Positions 7,445 to 16,363 of a DNA stretch of 64,000 bases are shown piece by piece. The translations under genes were made by a program, and so were the position numbers. The notes beneath the pieces were generated by a model. It saw nothing but the letters and a program-made list of their open reading frames with translations. It was not told the origin of the DNA and ran no database searches. Position 1 is the first letter of the stretch. Every line of letters starts with the position of its first letter. Source of the stretch: Actinoplanes sp. NBRC 103695 (GTDB lineage Bacteria > Actinomycetota > Actinomycetes > Mycobacteriales > Micromonosporaceae); NCBI RefSeq assembly GCF_030269485.1, contig NZ_BSTL01000010.1, forward strand, positions 209,442-273,441. The letters are read 5' to 3'.

Positions 7445-8434
7445 TCAGAGGCCGATGATCCGGTTGAAGAGGTCGCGGTAGCCGCGGAGCTCGACCCGCA
7501 GTTTCTCGGTGTCCTCGGTGCTCTCGCCGCCGAAGCCCTCCTTCTGGCTGCGCAGGCTGGCGGTCAGCTTCTCGACCGCGTCGTCGACCAGTGCCGCCGC
7601 CTCGGCGGTGGCCTCCTTGGGGCTGTCCACGAAACGCAGCTGCACGTCCCGCCAGCGGTCCTGGAACGCCTTGGCGTCGTCGCCGTTGAAGATCGTCGTG
7701 ACCTCGGGGGAGTCGATCTCGCCGGGCTTGGTGTCGTTGACCGCCTCGGCCTCGTCGACGGTCTGGGCGTCGATGGCCGGCGCGGCGACGACCGGGGTGT
7801 CGTCCGTCGTGTCGTGGTCCCTGGTGTCGTCGTGGTCCTTCAGGGGCGCGTCGGTGACCGGGTCGACGGCCTTGGGGTCGTCGAAGCCGCCGTCGTCCTT
7901 GAGAGCCGTGCCATCCGTCTTGTCCGGCTCGTCGGCCACCTTGGGGTCATCGCCCACCTCGGGGTCATCGAAGCCGCCGTCGTCCCGCAGCGTCGCGTCC
8001 TTGCCGTCGGTGGTCACCGTGTCGTCGTCGAGGGCCCGGGCGGCCGGTACGTCCGGCACCGCGGCGGTCCCGGTCGCCTCGGAGCGGTCGGCGTCGGCGT
8101 GGGTCGTGTCCGAGCCGGTCGGGTCGGAGCCGGTCGGGTCGGCGTGGGTCGTGTCGGAGTCGGTGGCGTCGAAACGGGTGGTGTCGGCGTGGGTGGTGTC
8201 GGAGGGCACGGCGTCAGGGGAGGTGTCGGCGACCGCGTGGTCCGGGGGCGTCGGGTCCTCGATCGGCGGGTCGTCGTCGCGGCGGTGGATGCCGGAGGCG
8301 TCCGTGTCCGGCGTGGATGACCACGGCGAGTTGCCACGCTGATGCGGCAGGGCGACCGTGTCCGACGAGTCGGTGGCGTCGCCGTCCCGGTCCTTGACGT
8401 CCTCGTCCTTGTTCTCGTTCGTGAAGAAACGCAT
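7445..8434 (-). CDS. Acidic repeat protein, paralogue of the upstream gene
   Basis: 329 residues. The frame stays open beyond this ATG, but GAGGAG lies 7-12 bases before 8434 and the upstream gene ends at 8446. The N-terminal 200 residues are acidic and low complexity, with THAD/TTRFDATDSD-like steps and two DDGGFDDP repeats. The C-terminal 110 residues (DRWRDVQLRFVDSPKEATAEAAALVDDAV...YRDLFNRIIG) match the core of the neighbouring 201-residue protein (WEEVQIQFVDSPGEAVSTADELVTRLV...YRALFADLLG). There is no signal peptide or membrane segment. The function is unknown; the conserved helical module probably mediates an interaction. Confidence 0.75.
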   Translation of the reverse strand: MRFFTNENKDEDVKDRDGDATDSSDTVALPHQRGNSPWSSTPDTDASGIHRRDDDPPIEDPTPPDHAVADTSPDAVPSDTTHADTTRFDATDSDTTHADPTGSDPTGSDTTHADADRSEATGTAAVPDVPAARALDDDTVTTDGKDATLRDDGGFDDPEVGDDPKVADEPDKTDGTALKDDGGFDDPKAVDPVTDAPLKDHDDTRDHDTTDDTPVVAAPAIDAQTVDEAEAVNDTKPGEIDSPEVTTIFNGDDAKAFQDRWRDVQLRFVDSPKEATAEAAALVDDAVEKLTASLRSQKEGFGGESTEDTEKLRVELRGYRDLFNRIIGL

Positions 8435-8445
8435 CTCCGTGCTCC

Positions 8446-9051
8446 TCAGCGGCTGGTGGCGTCCGGGCGCGGGCCCGTGACGTCGCTGTTGTTGACGGTC
8501 TTGGTGGCGGCCGGCTGCACCGGCTCCTCGCCCAGCAGGTCGGCGAACAGCGCCCGGTAGTGCACCAGCGCCTGGCGCAGGTCCTCGGTGCTCGCCTCGC
8601 CGTTGCGGCTGCGAGTGCTGATCTCGTGGGCGTCGCGGTAGTGGCTCAGCGTGCGCGCGTGCTCGACGGAGAGGTTCGCGAGCTGGTCGTCGTAGTCGGC
8701 GGTCGGGTAGCCGCGGTCGGCGACCAGGCGGGTGACCAGCTCGTCGGCGGTGGACACGGCCTCGCCGGGGCTGTCCACGAACTGGATCTGGACCTCTTCC
8801 CAGGACGAGCGGTAGCGGGCCGACGCCTCCGGGCTCAGCTCCTTGAGCTCCAGCTCGGCGTGGCGCTTCTGGCGCTCCTGCAGTTCCTTCTCGGCGTCGG
8901 CACGGTTGCCCGTGTCGGCGACGACGCGGTCGTACTCGGGGCCGAAGGTGCTCTGCAGCTTGCGGCGTCGTGTCGCGCGTACCGCCAGGACCGCGACCAC
9001 GGCCAGCACGAGCAGGACGATGACGAGGACGATGACTTGTCCACCGGACAT
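8446..9051 (-). CDS. Single-pass membrane protein, paralogue of downstream gene
   Basis: 201 residues. One N-terminal membrane helix (about residues 5-26) is followed by a basic stop-transfer stretch (RATRRRK), a charged likely coiled-coil region (AEKELQERQKRHAELELKEL), then the FVDSPGEA helical module shared with the downstream gene. No enzyme motif is seen. The downstream gene starts 11 bases after its stop, so the pair is probably one operon arising from duplication. Confidence 0.75.
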   Translation of the reverse strand: MSGGQVIVLVIVLLVLAVVAVLAVRATRRRKLQSTFGPEYDRVVADTGNRADAEKELQERQKRHAELELKELSPEASARYRSSWEEVQIQFVDSPGEAVSTADELVTRLVADRGYPTADYDDQLANLSVEHARTLSHYRDAHEISTRSRNGEASTEDLRQALVHYRALFADLLGEEPVQPAATKTVNNSDVTGPRPDATSR

Positions 9052-9398
9052 GGGCTCCTCCTTCTTCGCCGGTAGCTATTCCCACTGAGCGGTGGTCGTC
9101 AATCCCCCTCGCCCGACCGGCTTGTCTTGACTGGTTCCAGAAGGGAGTGTTCGGATGGTCCGGTGCCCGCCTACCCGCCGATCCCTCGGACCGATTTCGG
9201 TCACAGACCGTTGACCAGCCACTTCGGACGGGTGACGGACTACTGTCGGGTTCATGCCAATAGCGCGGTGCATCCGGACAGATCACGCCGTGCGTCAGGA
9301 CAAACCGTAAGAACCGGGCAGGCGACGGGTTCCTCGACCTTCGTCGATTTCGTATTCTCTGCCGAAGGTGCACAGCCGTACCCGTCGGGCGGAGCTAG
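9052..9398. other. Intergenic region between divergent genes (347 bp)
   Basis: No convincing gene. Holds the divergent promoters for the paralogue pair (minus) and the conservon (plus). TATTCT at 9353-9358 is a possible -10 for the conservon, with no good -35. GGAG 4 bases before ATG 9399 is the conservon ribosome binding site. Confidence 0.5.
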
Positions 9399-11867
9399 AT
9401 GAAATCCCGGTACTGGTCGATCCGTTCGAAGATCATCGCCCTGGTGGCGGTGCCGCTCACGGCGCTGCTGGCGCTGTGGGTCTTCGCGACGGTGCTCACC
9501 GTGGGGCCGGCCTTCAACCTGCTGTCCGCGCAGACGCTGCTGGACACGGTGGGCCGCCCCGGCGAGGTGCTCGTCGGTGAGCTGCAGCGGGAACGCCGGC
9601 TCTCGGTGGTCCATCTGGCCGGCAAGGACACCCAGGTCCCGGCTGGGCTGGCCGCGCAACGGTCGGCCACCGACCGGGCGGCGGCCGACTTCCGGCGCTC
9701 GGCGAGCAGCGAGGACGCCGAGGGCGCGGCGAGCGACACCCTGCGTACGCGAATCGCCCAGGTTTTCACCGACCTGGACGGTCTGCGCGCCAACCGTGCC
9801 CACATCGACCGCCGCGAGGTCGACGTCGTCGGCGCCCAGGGCCTCTTCAACGAGATGGTCGACAGCGGCTTCCAGATGTTCTCGGCGCTCGCGGCGTTCG
9901 GCGACGAGGTGGTCGACCGGCAGATCCGGGCGCTCACCACGATCGGCCGCGGTCAGGAGCATCTGAGCCGGGCCGACGCCCTGCTCGCCGCCGGCAACAC
10001 CGCGGGCACCTTCCAGGCCGCGGTCCGCGACGACCTGGTCCAGGCCATCGTCACGTCGCGTTTCCTGCTCGCCGAGGGCATCGCCGACCTGCCGTCCACC
10101 GACCGCACCACCTACCAGCAGCTGAGCAACTCGCCGTCCTGGGCAGCGCTGGAACAGATGCAGGCCACGCTGCTCGGCCAGGCCCGCCCGGACGCGAAGC
10201 CGCCGGTCGGCGAGGCGACCTGGAAACCGGCCTACGACTCCGGCGCGCAGCAGCTGCGGGCCTTCGAGATCAACGCCACCCAGGCGCTGGCCGAACGCTC
10301 CACCCCGGTGGCCGTCAAGGTGCTGATCCGGCTGGGTGTGGCCGGCCTGCTCGGCCTGGGCGCGCTGATCATCTCGCTCATCGTGTCGGTGCGGGTCGGC
10401 CGGTCGATCGTCGGCCGCCTCGGAGGGCTGCGCAAGGAAGCGCTGGAGCTGGCCGGCGAGCGGCTGCCCTCGGTGGTGCGCCGGTTGCAGCGCGGCGAGC
10501 CGGTGGACGTCGGCATCGAGACCCCGCCGCTGCAGTACGGGCGAGACGAGATCGGCCAGCTCGGCCGGGCGTTCAACGAGGTGCAGACTACGGCCGTGCA
10601 GTCGGCGGTCGACGAGGCCGCCGTACGCAAGGGTCTGAATGAAGTCTTCCTGAACATCGCGCGACGCAGCCAGACGCTGCTGCACCGCCAGCTCGCGCTG
10701 CTCGACCGGATGGAGCGGCGGGAGACCGAGCCGGACGAGCTCGAGGACCTCTACCGCGTCGACCACCTGGCCACCCGGATGCGCCGGCACGCCGAGGACC
10801 TGGTCATCCTGACCGGCGCGGTGCCCGGCCGGGGCTGGCGTCAGCCGGTGCCGGTGATCGACGTGATCCGCGGCGCGATCAGCGAGGTCGAGGACTACAA
10901 GCGGGTCGACATCACCACGGTCGCCGGGTCCGCGGTGGTCGGCCGGGCCGTCGGCGACGTCATCCACCTGCTGGCCGAGCTGCTGGAGAACGCCGCGTCG
11001 TTCTCGCCGCCGCAGACCCGGGTCCAGGTCACCGGCAACCTGCTCCCCAACGGGTACGCCCTGGAGATCGAGGACCGCGGCCTGGGCATGTCGCAGGAGT
11101 CGCTGGACGACGCCAACCGCAAGATGATCGAGCCGCCGGACTTCGACCCCTCGGACAGCGCCCGGCTGGGCCTGTTCGTGGTGGCTCGGCTCGCCCACCG
11201 GCACGGCGTGAAGGTGTCCCTGCGGCCGTCCGCGTACTCGGGCATCACCGCCGTGGTCCTCATCCCGGCCGAGCTGATCACGGTCGAGCCCGCCCATCCC
11301 GGCTCGATTCTCCCGCCGGTGCCGGCCGCGGGCGACGCGGCGTGGGAGCACCCGGCCGCCTCCCTGCAATGGCAGGACGCCGACGCCACCCAGCCGGTGC
11401 CCCTGCAATCTCCGCCGCCGGTGGTGCCCCTGCAGACTCCGCCGCCGGTGGTGCCGCGGCAGCGCAGCGCCTCCGCGCCCGTCTCGTCGCCCGGACCGGC
11501 CTTCACCAGTTCGACACCCGACGGGCTCTCGCCGGAAGGACTCGTGAAGCGCCGTCGCAAGCCGCGCCAGGCCGCCGCGGAACCGGCCGCGGACACCACG
11601 AAGGAGGGGTTGCCCAAGCGGGTCCGCCAGGCCAGCCTCGCGCCGCAGCTGCGCGAGGCCGCACCGGAGGACGAGGCCGACACCGTCCCGACCCGGTCGC
11701 CGGAGCAGGTCCGCAGCATGATGTCCGCCCTTCAGCGCGGGAGCACACGTGGCCGCCAGGCCGCCTCCGGCATCGACCCGGAACCCCGCCCACCCGCCCT
11801 CGACAACGCTTTGGATGAAGCGGCTACCGTCAATCTCCCGGTGGTACGCGACGAGAAGGACACCTAG
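9399..11867 (+). CDS. Conservon sensor kinase CvnA (NIT-type)
   Basis: 822 residues. A membrane helix at about 10-33 and another at about 305-330 flank an extracellular helical region like the nitrate/nitrite-sensing domain. A HAMP-like segment follows, then a dimerisation region with RRSQTLLHRQLALLDRMERRE and an ATPase domain (LLAELLENAASFSPP, EDRGLGMS, RLGLFVVARLAHRHGVKVSLR). The C-terminal 220 residues are Pro-rich and disordered, with a QSPPPVVPLQTPPPVVP duplication. It is the first gene of a four-gene conservon that in streptomycetes forms a membrane G-protein-like complex. Its TAG stop overlaps the GTG of cvnB by one base. Confidence 0.92.
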   Translation: MKSRYWSIRSKIIALVAVPLTALLALWVFATVLTVGPAFNLLSAQTLLDTVGRPGEVLVGELQRERRLSVVHLAGKDTQVPAGLAAQRSATDRAAADFRRSASSEDAEGAASDTLRTRIAQVFTDLDGLRANRAHIDRREVDVVGAQGLFNEMVDSGFQMFSALAAFGDEVVDRQIRALTTIGRGQEHLSRADALLAAGNTAGTFQAAVRDDLVQAIVTSRFLLAEGIADLPSTDRTTYQQLSNSPSWAALEQMQATLLGQARPDAKPPVGEATWKPAYDSGAQQLRAFEINATQALAERSTPVAVKVLIRLGVAGLLGLGALIISLIVSVRVGRSIVGRLGGLRKEALELAGERLPSVVRRLQRGEPVDVGIETPPLQYGRDEIGQLGRAFNEVQTTAVQSAVDEAAVRKGLNEVFLNIARRSQTLLHRQLALLDRMERRETEPDELEDLYRVDHLATRMRRHAEDLVILTGAVPGRGWRQPVPVIDVIRGAISEVEDYKRVDITTVAGSAVVGRAVGDVIHLLAELLENAASFSPPQTRVQVTGNLLPNGYALEIEDRGLGMSQESLDDANRKMIEPPDFDPSDSARLGLFVVARLAHRHGVKVSLRPSAYSGITAVVLIPAELITVEPAHPGSILPPVPAAGDAAWEHPAASLQWQDADATQPVPLQSPPPVVPLQTPPPVVPRQRSASAPVSSPGPAFTSSTPDGLSPEGLVKRRRKPRQAAAEPAADTTKEGLPKRVRQASLAPQLREAAPEDEADTVPTRSPEQVRSMMSALQRGSTRGRQAASGIDPEPRPPALDNALDEAATVNLPVVRDEKDT

Positions 11868-12286
11868 TGGCACAAGCGAAACAGACCGCGAACCTCACCT
11901 GGCTCCTCGATGAGCTCCTGGAGCGCGTGCCGCCGGCGATGCAGGCCGTCGTCCTGTCCGCGGACGGCCTGATGATGGGCTCGTCGACAGGCATGCCCCG
12001 GGACGCGGCCGAGCACCTGTCCGCGATGGCGGCCGGGTTCCAGAGCCTCGCCAAGGGTGCCAGCCGGCACTTCCGGGCCGGGCCGGTGCGCCAGACGGTC
12101 GTCGAGATGGACAGCGCCTTCCTCGTCGTCACCGCCGCCGGGCAGGGCGCGTGCCTGGCCGTGCTGGCCGGCAGCGAGACCGACCTGGGCGTGCTGGCGT
12201 ACGAGATGGCGATGCTGGTCACCCGGGTCGGTGAGTTCATGCAGGCGCCCCAGCGGTCGCCGCTGACGGGCCACGATGCCGGCTGA
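11867..12286 (+). CDS. Conservon roadblock/LC7 protein CvnB
   Basis: 139 residues, full length for the bacterial roadblock/LC7 family, with NLTWLLDELLERVPPAMQAVVLSADGLMMG at the start and QTVVEMDSAFLVVTAAGQGACLAVL in the core. Roadblock proteins act as partners or GAP-like regulators of small GTPases; CvnB is expected to link the kinase CvnA to the GTPase CvnD. GTG start overlaps the cvnA stop; the end overlaps cvnC by 11 bases. Confidence 0.93.
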   Translation: MAQAKQTANLTWLLDELLERVPPAMQAVVLSADGLMMGSSTGMPRDAAEHLSAMAAGFQSLAKGASRHFRAGPVRQTVVEMDSAFLVVTAAGQGACLAVLAGSETDLGVLAYEMAMLVTRVGEFMQAPQRSPLTGHDAG

Positions 12287-12665
12287 CCCGTTGCGCGCCC
12301 CACACGACTGGCTCGATCAGGACGCCGGTCCGGTGGTGCGCCCGTACGCGGTCACTCAGGGCCGGGTGGCGCCGTCCGCGACGGAGTTCGACCTGGTCGC
12401 GTTCGTCGCCGCGACCGGTGCCACCGAGGTCGCGCCCGGCGTGCACCTCCAGCCCGAGCACCACGCCATCATCACGGCGTGCTGGGAATCGATCACGGTC
12501 GTTGAGCTGGCATCCCGGCTCGACCTGTCGATCGGTGTCGTACGAGTCCTGCTGGGTGATCTACGCTCGGCGGGTCTGATCTCCATGTCCGAGCCTCCGG
12601 CGGCCGAGCAGCCGCCAGACGTCGACGTCCTCAAGGCGGTTGTCCATGGTCTCCGAGCGCTCTGA
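12276..12665 (+). CDS. Conservon DUF742 protein CvnC
   Basis: 129 residues. RPYAVTQGRVAPSATEFDLVAFV and a winged-helix-like C-terminal half (ITVVELASRLDLSIGVVRVLLGDLRSAGLI) are hallmarks of DUF742. It overlaps cvnB by 11 bases and cvnD by 20, implying tight translational coupling. Its biochemical role is not defined; the HTH-like half may bind a partner rather than DNA. Confidence 0.92.
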   Translation: MPADPLRAPHDWLDQDAGPVVRPYAVTQGRVAPSATEFDLVAFVAATGATEVAPGVHLQPEHHAIITACWESITVVELASRLDLSIGVVRVLLGDLRSAGLISMSEPPAAEQPPDVDVLKAVVHGLRAL

Positions 12666-13233
12666 CGGCTCGCGCGTTCCGGTCGCGCTCAAGATCCTGA
12701 TCGCCGGGGGGTTCGGCGCGGGTAAGACGACGATGGTGTCGTCGGTGAGCGAGATCCGGCCGTTGCAGACCGAGGAGGTTCTCTCCGGCGGCGACCACCC
12801 CGACGACACCGCGCTGGTGGAGGGCAAGACCACCACGACGGTGACGATGGACTTCGGTCGCATCACGATCACCGAGGGCCTGCTGCTCTACCTCTTCGGC
12901 ACGCCGGGACAGGACAGGTTCTGGTTCCTCTGGGACGAGCTGTCGCAGGGCGCGCTGGGCGCGGTGGTGCTGGCCGACACCCGGCGGCTGGCCGAGTGCT
13001 TCCCGTCGATCGACTACTTCGAGCAGCGCGGCACTCCGTTCGTGGTGGCGGTGAACTGCTTCGAGAGGGATCCCCGGTTCACGCCGGAGGCGGTGTCGAA
13101 CGCGCTCGACCTGGACCCGGGCGTGCCGGTGGTGCTGTGCGACGCCCGGGATGCCACGTCCGCCCGCAATGTCCTGATCGAGCTCGTCGAGTACGTCGCC
13201 CGTCGTCAGCTCGCCGGGGCCGGCCGACGCTAG
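12646..13233 (+). CDS. Conservon GTP-binding protein CvnD
   Basis: 195 residues. The P-loop GGFGAGKTT is at about residues 21-29, a T-rich switch I region (EGKTTTTVTMDFGRI) follows, and switch II is TPGQDRFWFLWDELS. The position expected for NKxD reads AVNCFERD, so base recognition is non-canonical, as in other CvnD/MglA-like proteins. ATG 12646 is chosen because AAGGCGG lies 6 bases upstream; TTG 12640 is also in frame. It is the effector of the conservon module. Confidence 0.92.
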   Translation: MVSERSDGSRVPVALKILIAGGFGAGKTTMVSSVSEIRPLQTEEVLSGGDHPDDTALVEGKTTTTVTMDFGRITITEGLLLYLFGTPGQDRFWFLWDELSQGALGAVVLADTRRLAECFPSIDYFEQRGTPFVVAVNCFERDPRFTPEAVSNALDLDPGVPVVLCDARDATSARNVLIELVEYVARRQLAGAGRR

Positions 13234-13243
13234 GGTCACTGCC

Positions 13244-14284
13244 GTGACCGCATCCCGGGAGTTCGTGTACGTCGGCAGTTACACCGGTGAGAGCGGCGGC
13301 GAGGGCGAGGGCATCGCGCTGCTGAGCCGCGACCCGGCCACCGGGGACCTGTCCCGGCTGGGCCTGGCCGCGCGCACGCCGTCGCCGTCCTTCCTGGCCC
13401 GGCACCCGGTGGTGCCGATGCTGTACGCCGCTAACGAGCTGGACGTCGGCACGGTCTCGGCGTTCCGCGTCGGCCCGGACGGGTCGCTGAAGCTGGACGC
13501 GGTGGTGCGTACCGGCGGCGTGCACCCGTGCCATGTGGCGGTCACGCCGGACGGACGGCACCTGCTGGCCGCCAACTACTCCAGCGGCAGCGTGTCGGTG
13601 CATCCCGTCGACGCCGAGGGCCGGCCGGGGGAGCGTACGGATCTGCTCGATCTGTTCGGCGAGGGCCCGGACCCGGACCGGCAGAAGGGCCCGCACGCGC
13701 ACATGGTCGCCCCGGACGACACCGGGCACGTACTGATCGCCGATCTGGGCTCGGACCGGGTCTGGCGGGCTCGCCTGGACCCCCTGAGCGGCCGCCTGCT
13801 CGATCTTGCGCCGGCGATCGTCACCCGGCCCGGCTTCGGGCCCCGGCACCTTCTGCGTACGCCTGACGGCGCCGTCCTGGTCGCCGGTGAGCTGTCCGCG
13901 GAGCTGAGCTGGCACCGGCCGGGCGCGGGCGGCCTGGAACGGGCCGGCGCCACCCCCGCGACCACCATCCCGGGTGAGGCGTTCCCGTCGGAGGTCACCG
14001 GTGGCCCGGACGGCCGGTTCGTCTACCTCGCCAACCGCGGCCCGGACACGGTCGCGATCTTCGCCTGGGACGGCGAACGGGCGACCCGGGTGGGCGAGGT
14101 GCCGACCGGCGGGGTGTGGCCGAGGCACCTGACGGTGGCCGGCGACCATCTCTACGTAGCCAACGAACGGTCACATGCCGTTACGATCTTTCGCATCGAC
14201 CCGCAAAGTGGACTACCGCACCCACAGGGCGCTCCGGTGGCCGAATCGAGCCCGACGTGTTTGCTCCGCTGGCTTCCGGCCTAA
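13244..14284 (+). CDS. Lactonase-family beta-propeller protein (6-phosphogluconolactonase-like)
   Basis: 346 residues, full length for the Pgl/YbhE-type seven-bladed lactonase family. Features are FVYVGSYTG at the N-terminus, GGVHPCHVAVTPDGRHLLAANYSSGSV, KGPHAHMV, GFGPRHLLRTPDG and TGGVWPRHLTV, with histidines and acids at the usual positions. It probably hydrolyses a sugar lactone in the cytosol; physiological substrate is inferred. GTG 13244 starts 10 bases after cvnD, with TAGGGT just upstream, so it may be expressed from its own near-leaderless promoter. Confidence 0.85.
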   Translation: MTASREFVYVGSYTGESGGEGEGIALLSRDPATGDLSRLGLAARTPSPSFLARHPVVPMLYAANELDVGTVSAFRVGPDGSLKLDAVVRTGGVHPCHVAVTPDGRHLLAANYSSGSVSVHPVDAEGRPGERTDLLDLFGEGPDPDRQKGPHAHMVAPDDTGHVLIADLGSDRVWRARLDPLSGRLLDLAPAIVTRPGFGPRHLLRTPDGAVLVAGELSAELSWHRPGAGGLERAGATPATTIPGEAFPSEVTGGPDGRFVYLANRGPDTVAIFAWDGERATRVGEVPTGGVWPRHLTVAGDHLYVANERSHAVTIFRIDPQSGLPHPQGAPVAESSPTCLLRWLPA

Positions 14285-14408
14285 TCTTTCCCAATCGGCA
14301 AACTCACTAACGGAATGCCACTGTCATCTCACGGTGCGTCGAAAACGTGACGCTAATTTTCGATGTGAGTAACTTTCGTCCGAACGTGTATGGCATTCGG
14401 TCTCTCCT
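14285..14408. promoter_or_regulatory. AT-rich promoter region with 8-bp inverted repeat
   Basis: This spacer is clearly less GC-rich than its surroundings. GAATGCCA at 14313-14320 and TGGCATTC at 14391-14398 form a perfect but widely spaced inverted repeat, the right arm 10 bases before the next ATG. It probably holds the promoter of the vWA protein gene. Confidence 0.4.
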
Positions 14409-16196
14409 ATGCGCAGTATGGAGCCCGTGTCAGGCCGCCATCGTCGAAATTTCAATCTCAGGGGTGCCGGCGTCATCGGAGCCGCGATGGCGATCATCGT
14501 CGTCCTCACGGGTTCGTACCTCGGTTACCAGCAGCTCACCGATAAGGGCTGTACTGGTCAGGTCCCTCTCAATGTCGCCGCCGCACCGGAGATCGCCGGT
14601 GCGATCGAGTCGGCTGCCCAGCAGTGGGTGACCGACGGCGCGAACGTCAACGGGACTTGCGTCGCCGTCAATGTCTCCGGGGTCAACCCGGCGACGATGG
14701 CCGCCGCGATCGCCCGCGAGCACGGCGTCCAGATCAACGGGCTGGGCAACGCCCCGCAGTCGGTCACCGTTCCGGACGTCTGGGTCTCCGACTCGCGGAC
14801 CTGGCTGCTGCGCCTCAAGAAGGAGGCGTCCGGCTTCGCGCCGGCCGACGGCACACCTGTCGCCCAGAGTCCCGTCGTGGTGGCCATGCCCACCCCGATC
14901 GCGGAGACCTTCGGCTGGCCGAACAAGAAGCTGGGCTGGAAAGACCTGCTCGACAAGGTGTTGAAGGACAACAACATCAAGGTCGGCACCGTCGACCCGA
15001 ACCGGGACGCGGCCGGCCTCACCGGGCTGCTGGCGCTGGGCGCCTCGGCCGGCACGGGCGCCAAGTCGCAGCAGGCCAAGGTGGGTGCGCTCCGCGCGCT
15101 GGCACTGGGCAGCTCCGCGCTGCGTGACGACCTGCTGCAGAACTTCCCGCGCTCGGCTGGCCCCGCGGACCTCGCCGGTTCGCTGAGCGCCGCGCCGCTG
15201 TCCGAGGAGGACGTGATCGCGTTCAACGCGGAGCAGCCGGCCGTCCAACTGGCCGCGCTCTACCTGGACCCGGCACCGCCCGGCCTGGACTACCCGTACG
15301 CGATCATGCCGGAGGTCGACCTGCAGCGGCAGGCCGCGGCCACCGGGCTGCGCCAGGCGCTGAACTCCGCCAACTTCAAGAACCTGCTCGCCAAGGCCGG
15401 CCTGCGTGGCCCCGACGGCACGGTCGGCGACGGCTTCAGCGCCCCGGTGGGCGCGCCCGCCGCCACCAAGGCCGCCTCGGCGCCGCCGGCCGACCCGAAC
15501 AAGGGCGGGGCCGCCGCCGCGGGTGGCGTCGACGCCGGCGCGATCAGCCAGGCGCTGGGCAGCTGGTCCGCGATCACGCTGCCGGGCCGGGCCCTGGCCG
15601 TCTTCGACATCTCCGGCTCGATGAAGGAAAAGGTGCCGACCGCCGGCAACCTGACCCGGGCACAGGTGACGCAGCGGGCCGCGCAGGGTGGCCTGGCGCT
15701 GTTCGACGACAACTGGTCGGTCGGCGTGTGGGTGTTCTCCACCGAACTCGTCGGGAAACGCCCGTGGCGGGAGGTCGTGCCGATCAGCCCGCTCACCTCG
15801 TCCCGTAACGAGTTGAACGCGGCGACGGCGCAGATCGTCCCGAAGGACGGCGGCGACACCGGCCTCTACGACACCGCCCTGGCGGCGTACAAGGAAGTCC
15901 AGAACGACTGGGTGGACGGCCGGATCAACTCGGTACTGCTGTTCACCGACGGCAAGGACGACAACCCGAACTCGATCGGCAAGGACCGGCTGGTCGCCGA
16001 GCTCAAGAGGGCCAACGACCCGAAGCGTCCGGTCCGCATGGTGATCATCGGCATCGGTCCGGGCGTCGACCGCAAGGAGCTGGAGACGATCACCAGCGCG
16101 ACCAGCGCCGGCGGTGTCTTCATCGCCCCCGACCCGGCGAAGATCAGCGACATCTTCCTGGAGGCCATCTCCAGCCGTAACGGCGCCAACGGTTAA
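14409..16196 (+). CDS. Membrane-anchored protein with binding-protein-like and vWA domains
   Basis: 595 residues. A membrane anchor lies at about residues 20-42. The region to about 345 resembles a periplasmic substrate-binding fold (CTGQVPLNVAAAPEIAGAIESAA..., WVSDSRTWLL, SPVVVAMPTPIA). An Ala/Pro linker leads to a C-terminal von Willebrand A domain (about 395-590) with the MIDAS motif DISGSM, the threonine region DTGLYDTALAAY and LLFTDGKDDNP. It probably binds metal-dependent ligands outside the cell. ATG 14409, ATG 14418 and GTG 14427 are possible starts. It is probably a single-gene unit, followed by a long hairpin. Confidence 0.85.
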   Translation: MRSMEPVSGRHRRNFNLRGAGVIGAAMAIIVVLTGSYLGYQQLTDKGCTGQVPLNVAAAPEIAGAIESAAQQWVTDGANVNGTCVAVNVSGVNPATMAAAIAREHGVQINGLGNAPQSVTVPDVWVSDSRTWLLRLKKEASGFAPADGTPVAQSPVVVAMPTPIAETFGWPNKKLGWKDLLDKVLKDNNIKVGTVDPNRDAAGLTGLLALGASAGTGAKSQQAKVGALRALALGSSALRDDLLQNFPRSAGPADLAGSLSAAPLSEEDVIAFNAEQPAVQLAALYLDPAPPGLDYPYAIMPEVDLQRQAAATGLRQALNSANFKNLLAKAGLRGPDGTVGDGFSAPVGAPAATKAASAPPADPNKGGAAAAGGVDAGAISQALGSWSAITLPGRALAVFDISGSMKEKVPTAGNLTRAQVTQRAAQGGLALFDDNWSVGVWVFSTELVGKRPWREVVPISPLTSSRNELNAATAQIVPKDGGDTGLYDTALAAYKEVQNDWVDGRINSVLLFTDGKDDNPNSIGKDRLVAELKRANDPKRPVRMVIIGIGPGVDRKELETITSATSAGGVFIAPDPAKISDIFLEAISSRNGANG

Positions 16197-16311
16197 ATGG
16201 CTCCGCTTCGCTTCGCGGGGCGGTCGGCCCCCTGATGCAGTTGAGATGACCCGCGGTCTTCTGACGCCCGCAAAGAGCGACGGGCGTCAGAAGACCGCGG
16301 GCCATCTCAAC
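16197..16311. repeat. Post-stop repeat element with 31-bp hairpin (copy 1)
   Basis: Immediately after a TAA stop is a lead-in GGCTCCGCTTCGCTTCGCGG, then a hairpin whose arms (16240-16270 and 16281-16311) pair over 31 positions with a single mismatch and a 10-base loop. The same kind of lead-in follows two other stops in this window (20518 and 25954). The hairpin also sits between convergent genes, so it can act as a bidirectional terminator. Confidence 0.75.
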
Positions 16312-16363
16312 GACGGGCCGACCTCGGGACGCAGTCCCGTGGCGGTGCTTGCCTCGGAACCCC

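Noticed and set aside
8435..9373. Upstream extension of the acidic-repeat gene
   Set aside because: It overlaps the paralogue in another frame; ATG 8434 has a proper ribosome binding site.
9252..11873. 873-codon open frame antisense to cvnA
   Set aside because: High-GC shadow: cvnA has clear domains and the antisense product has no recognisable fold.
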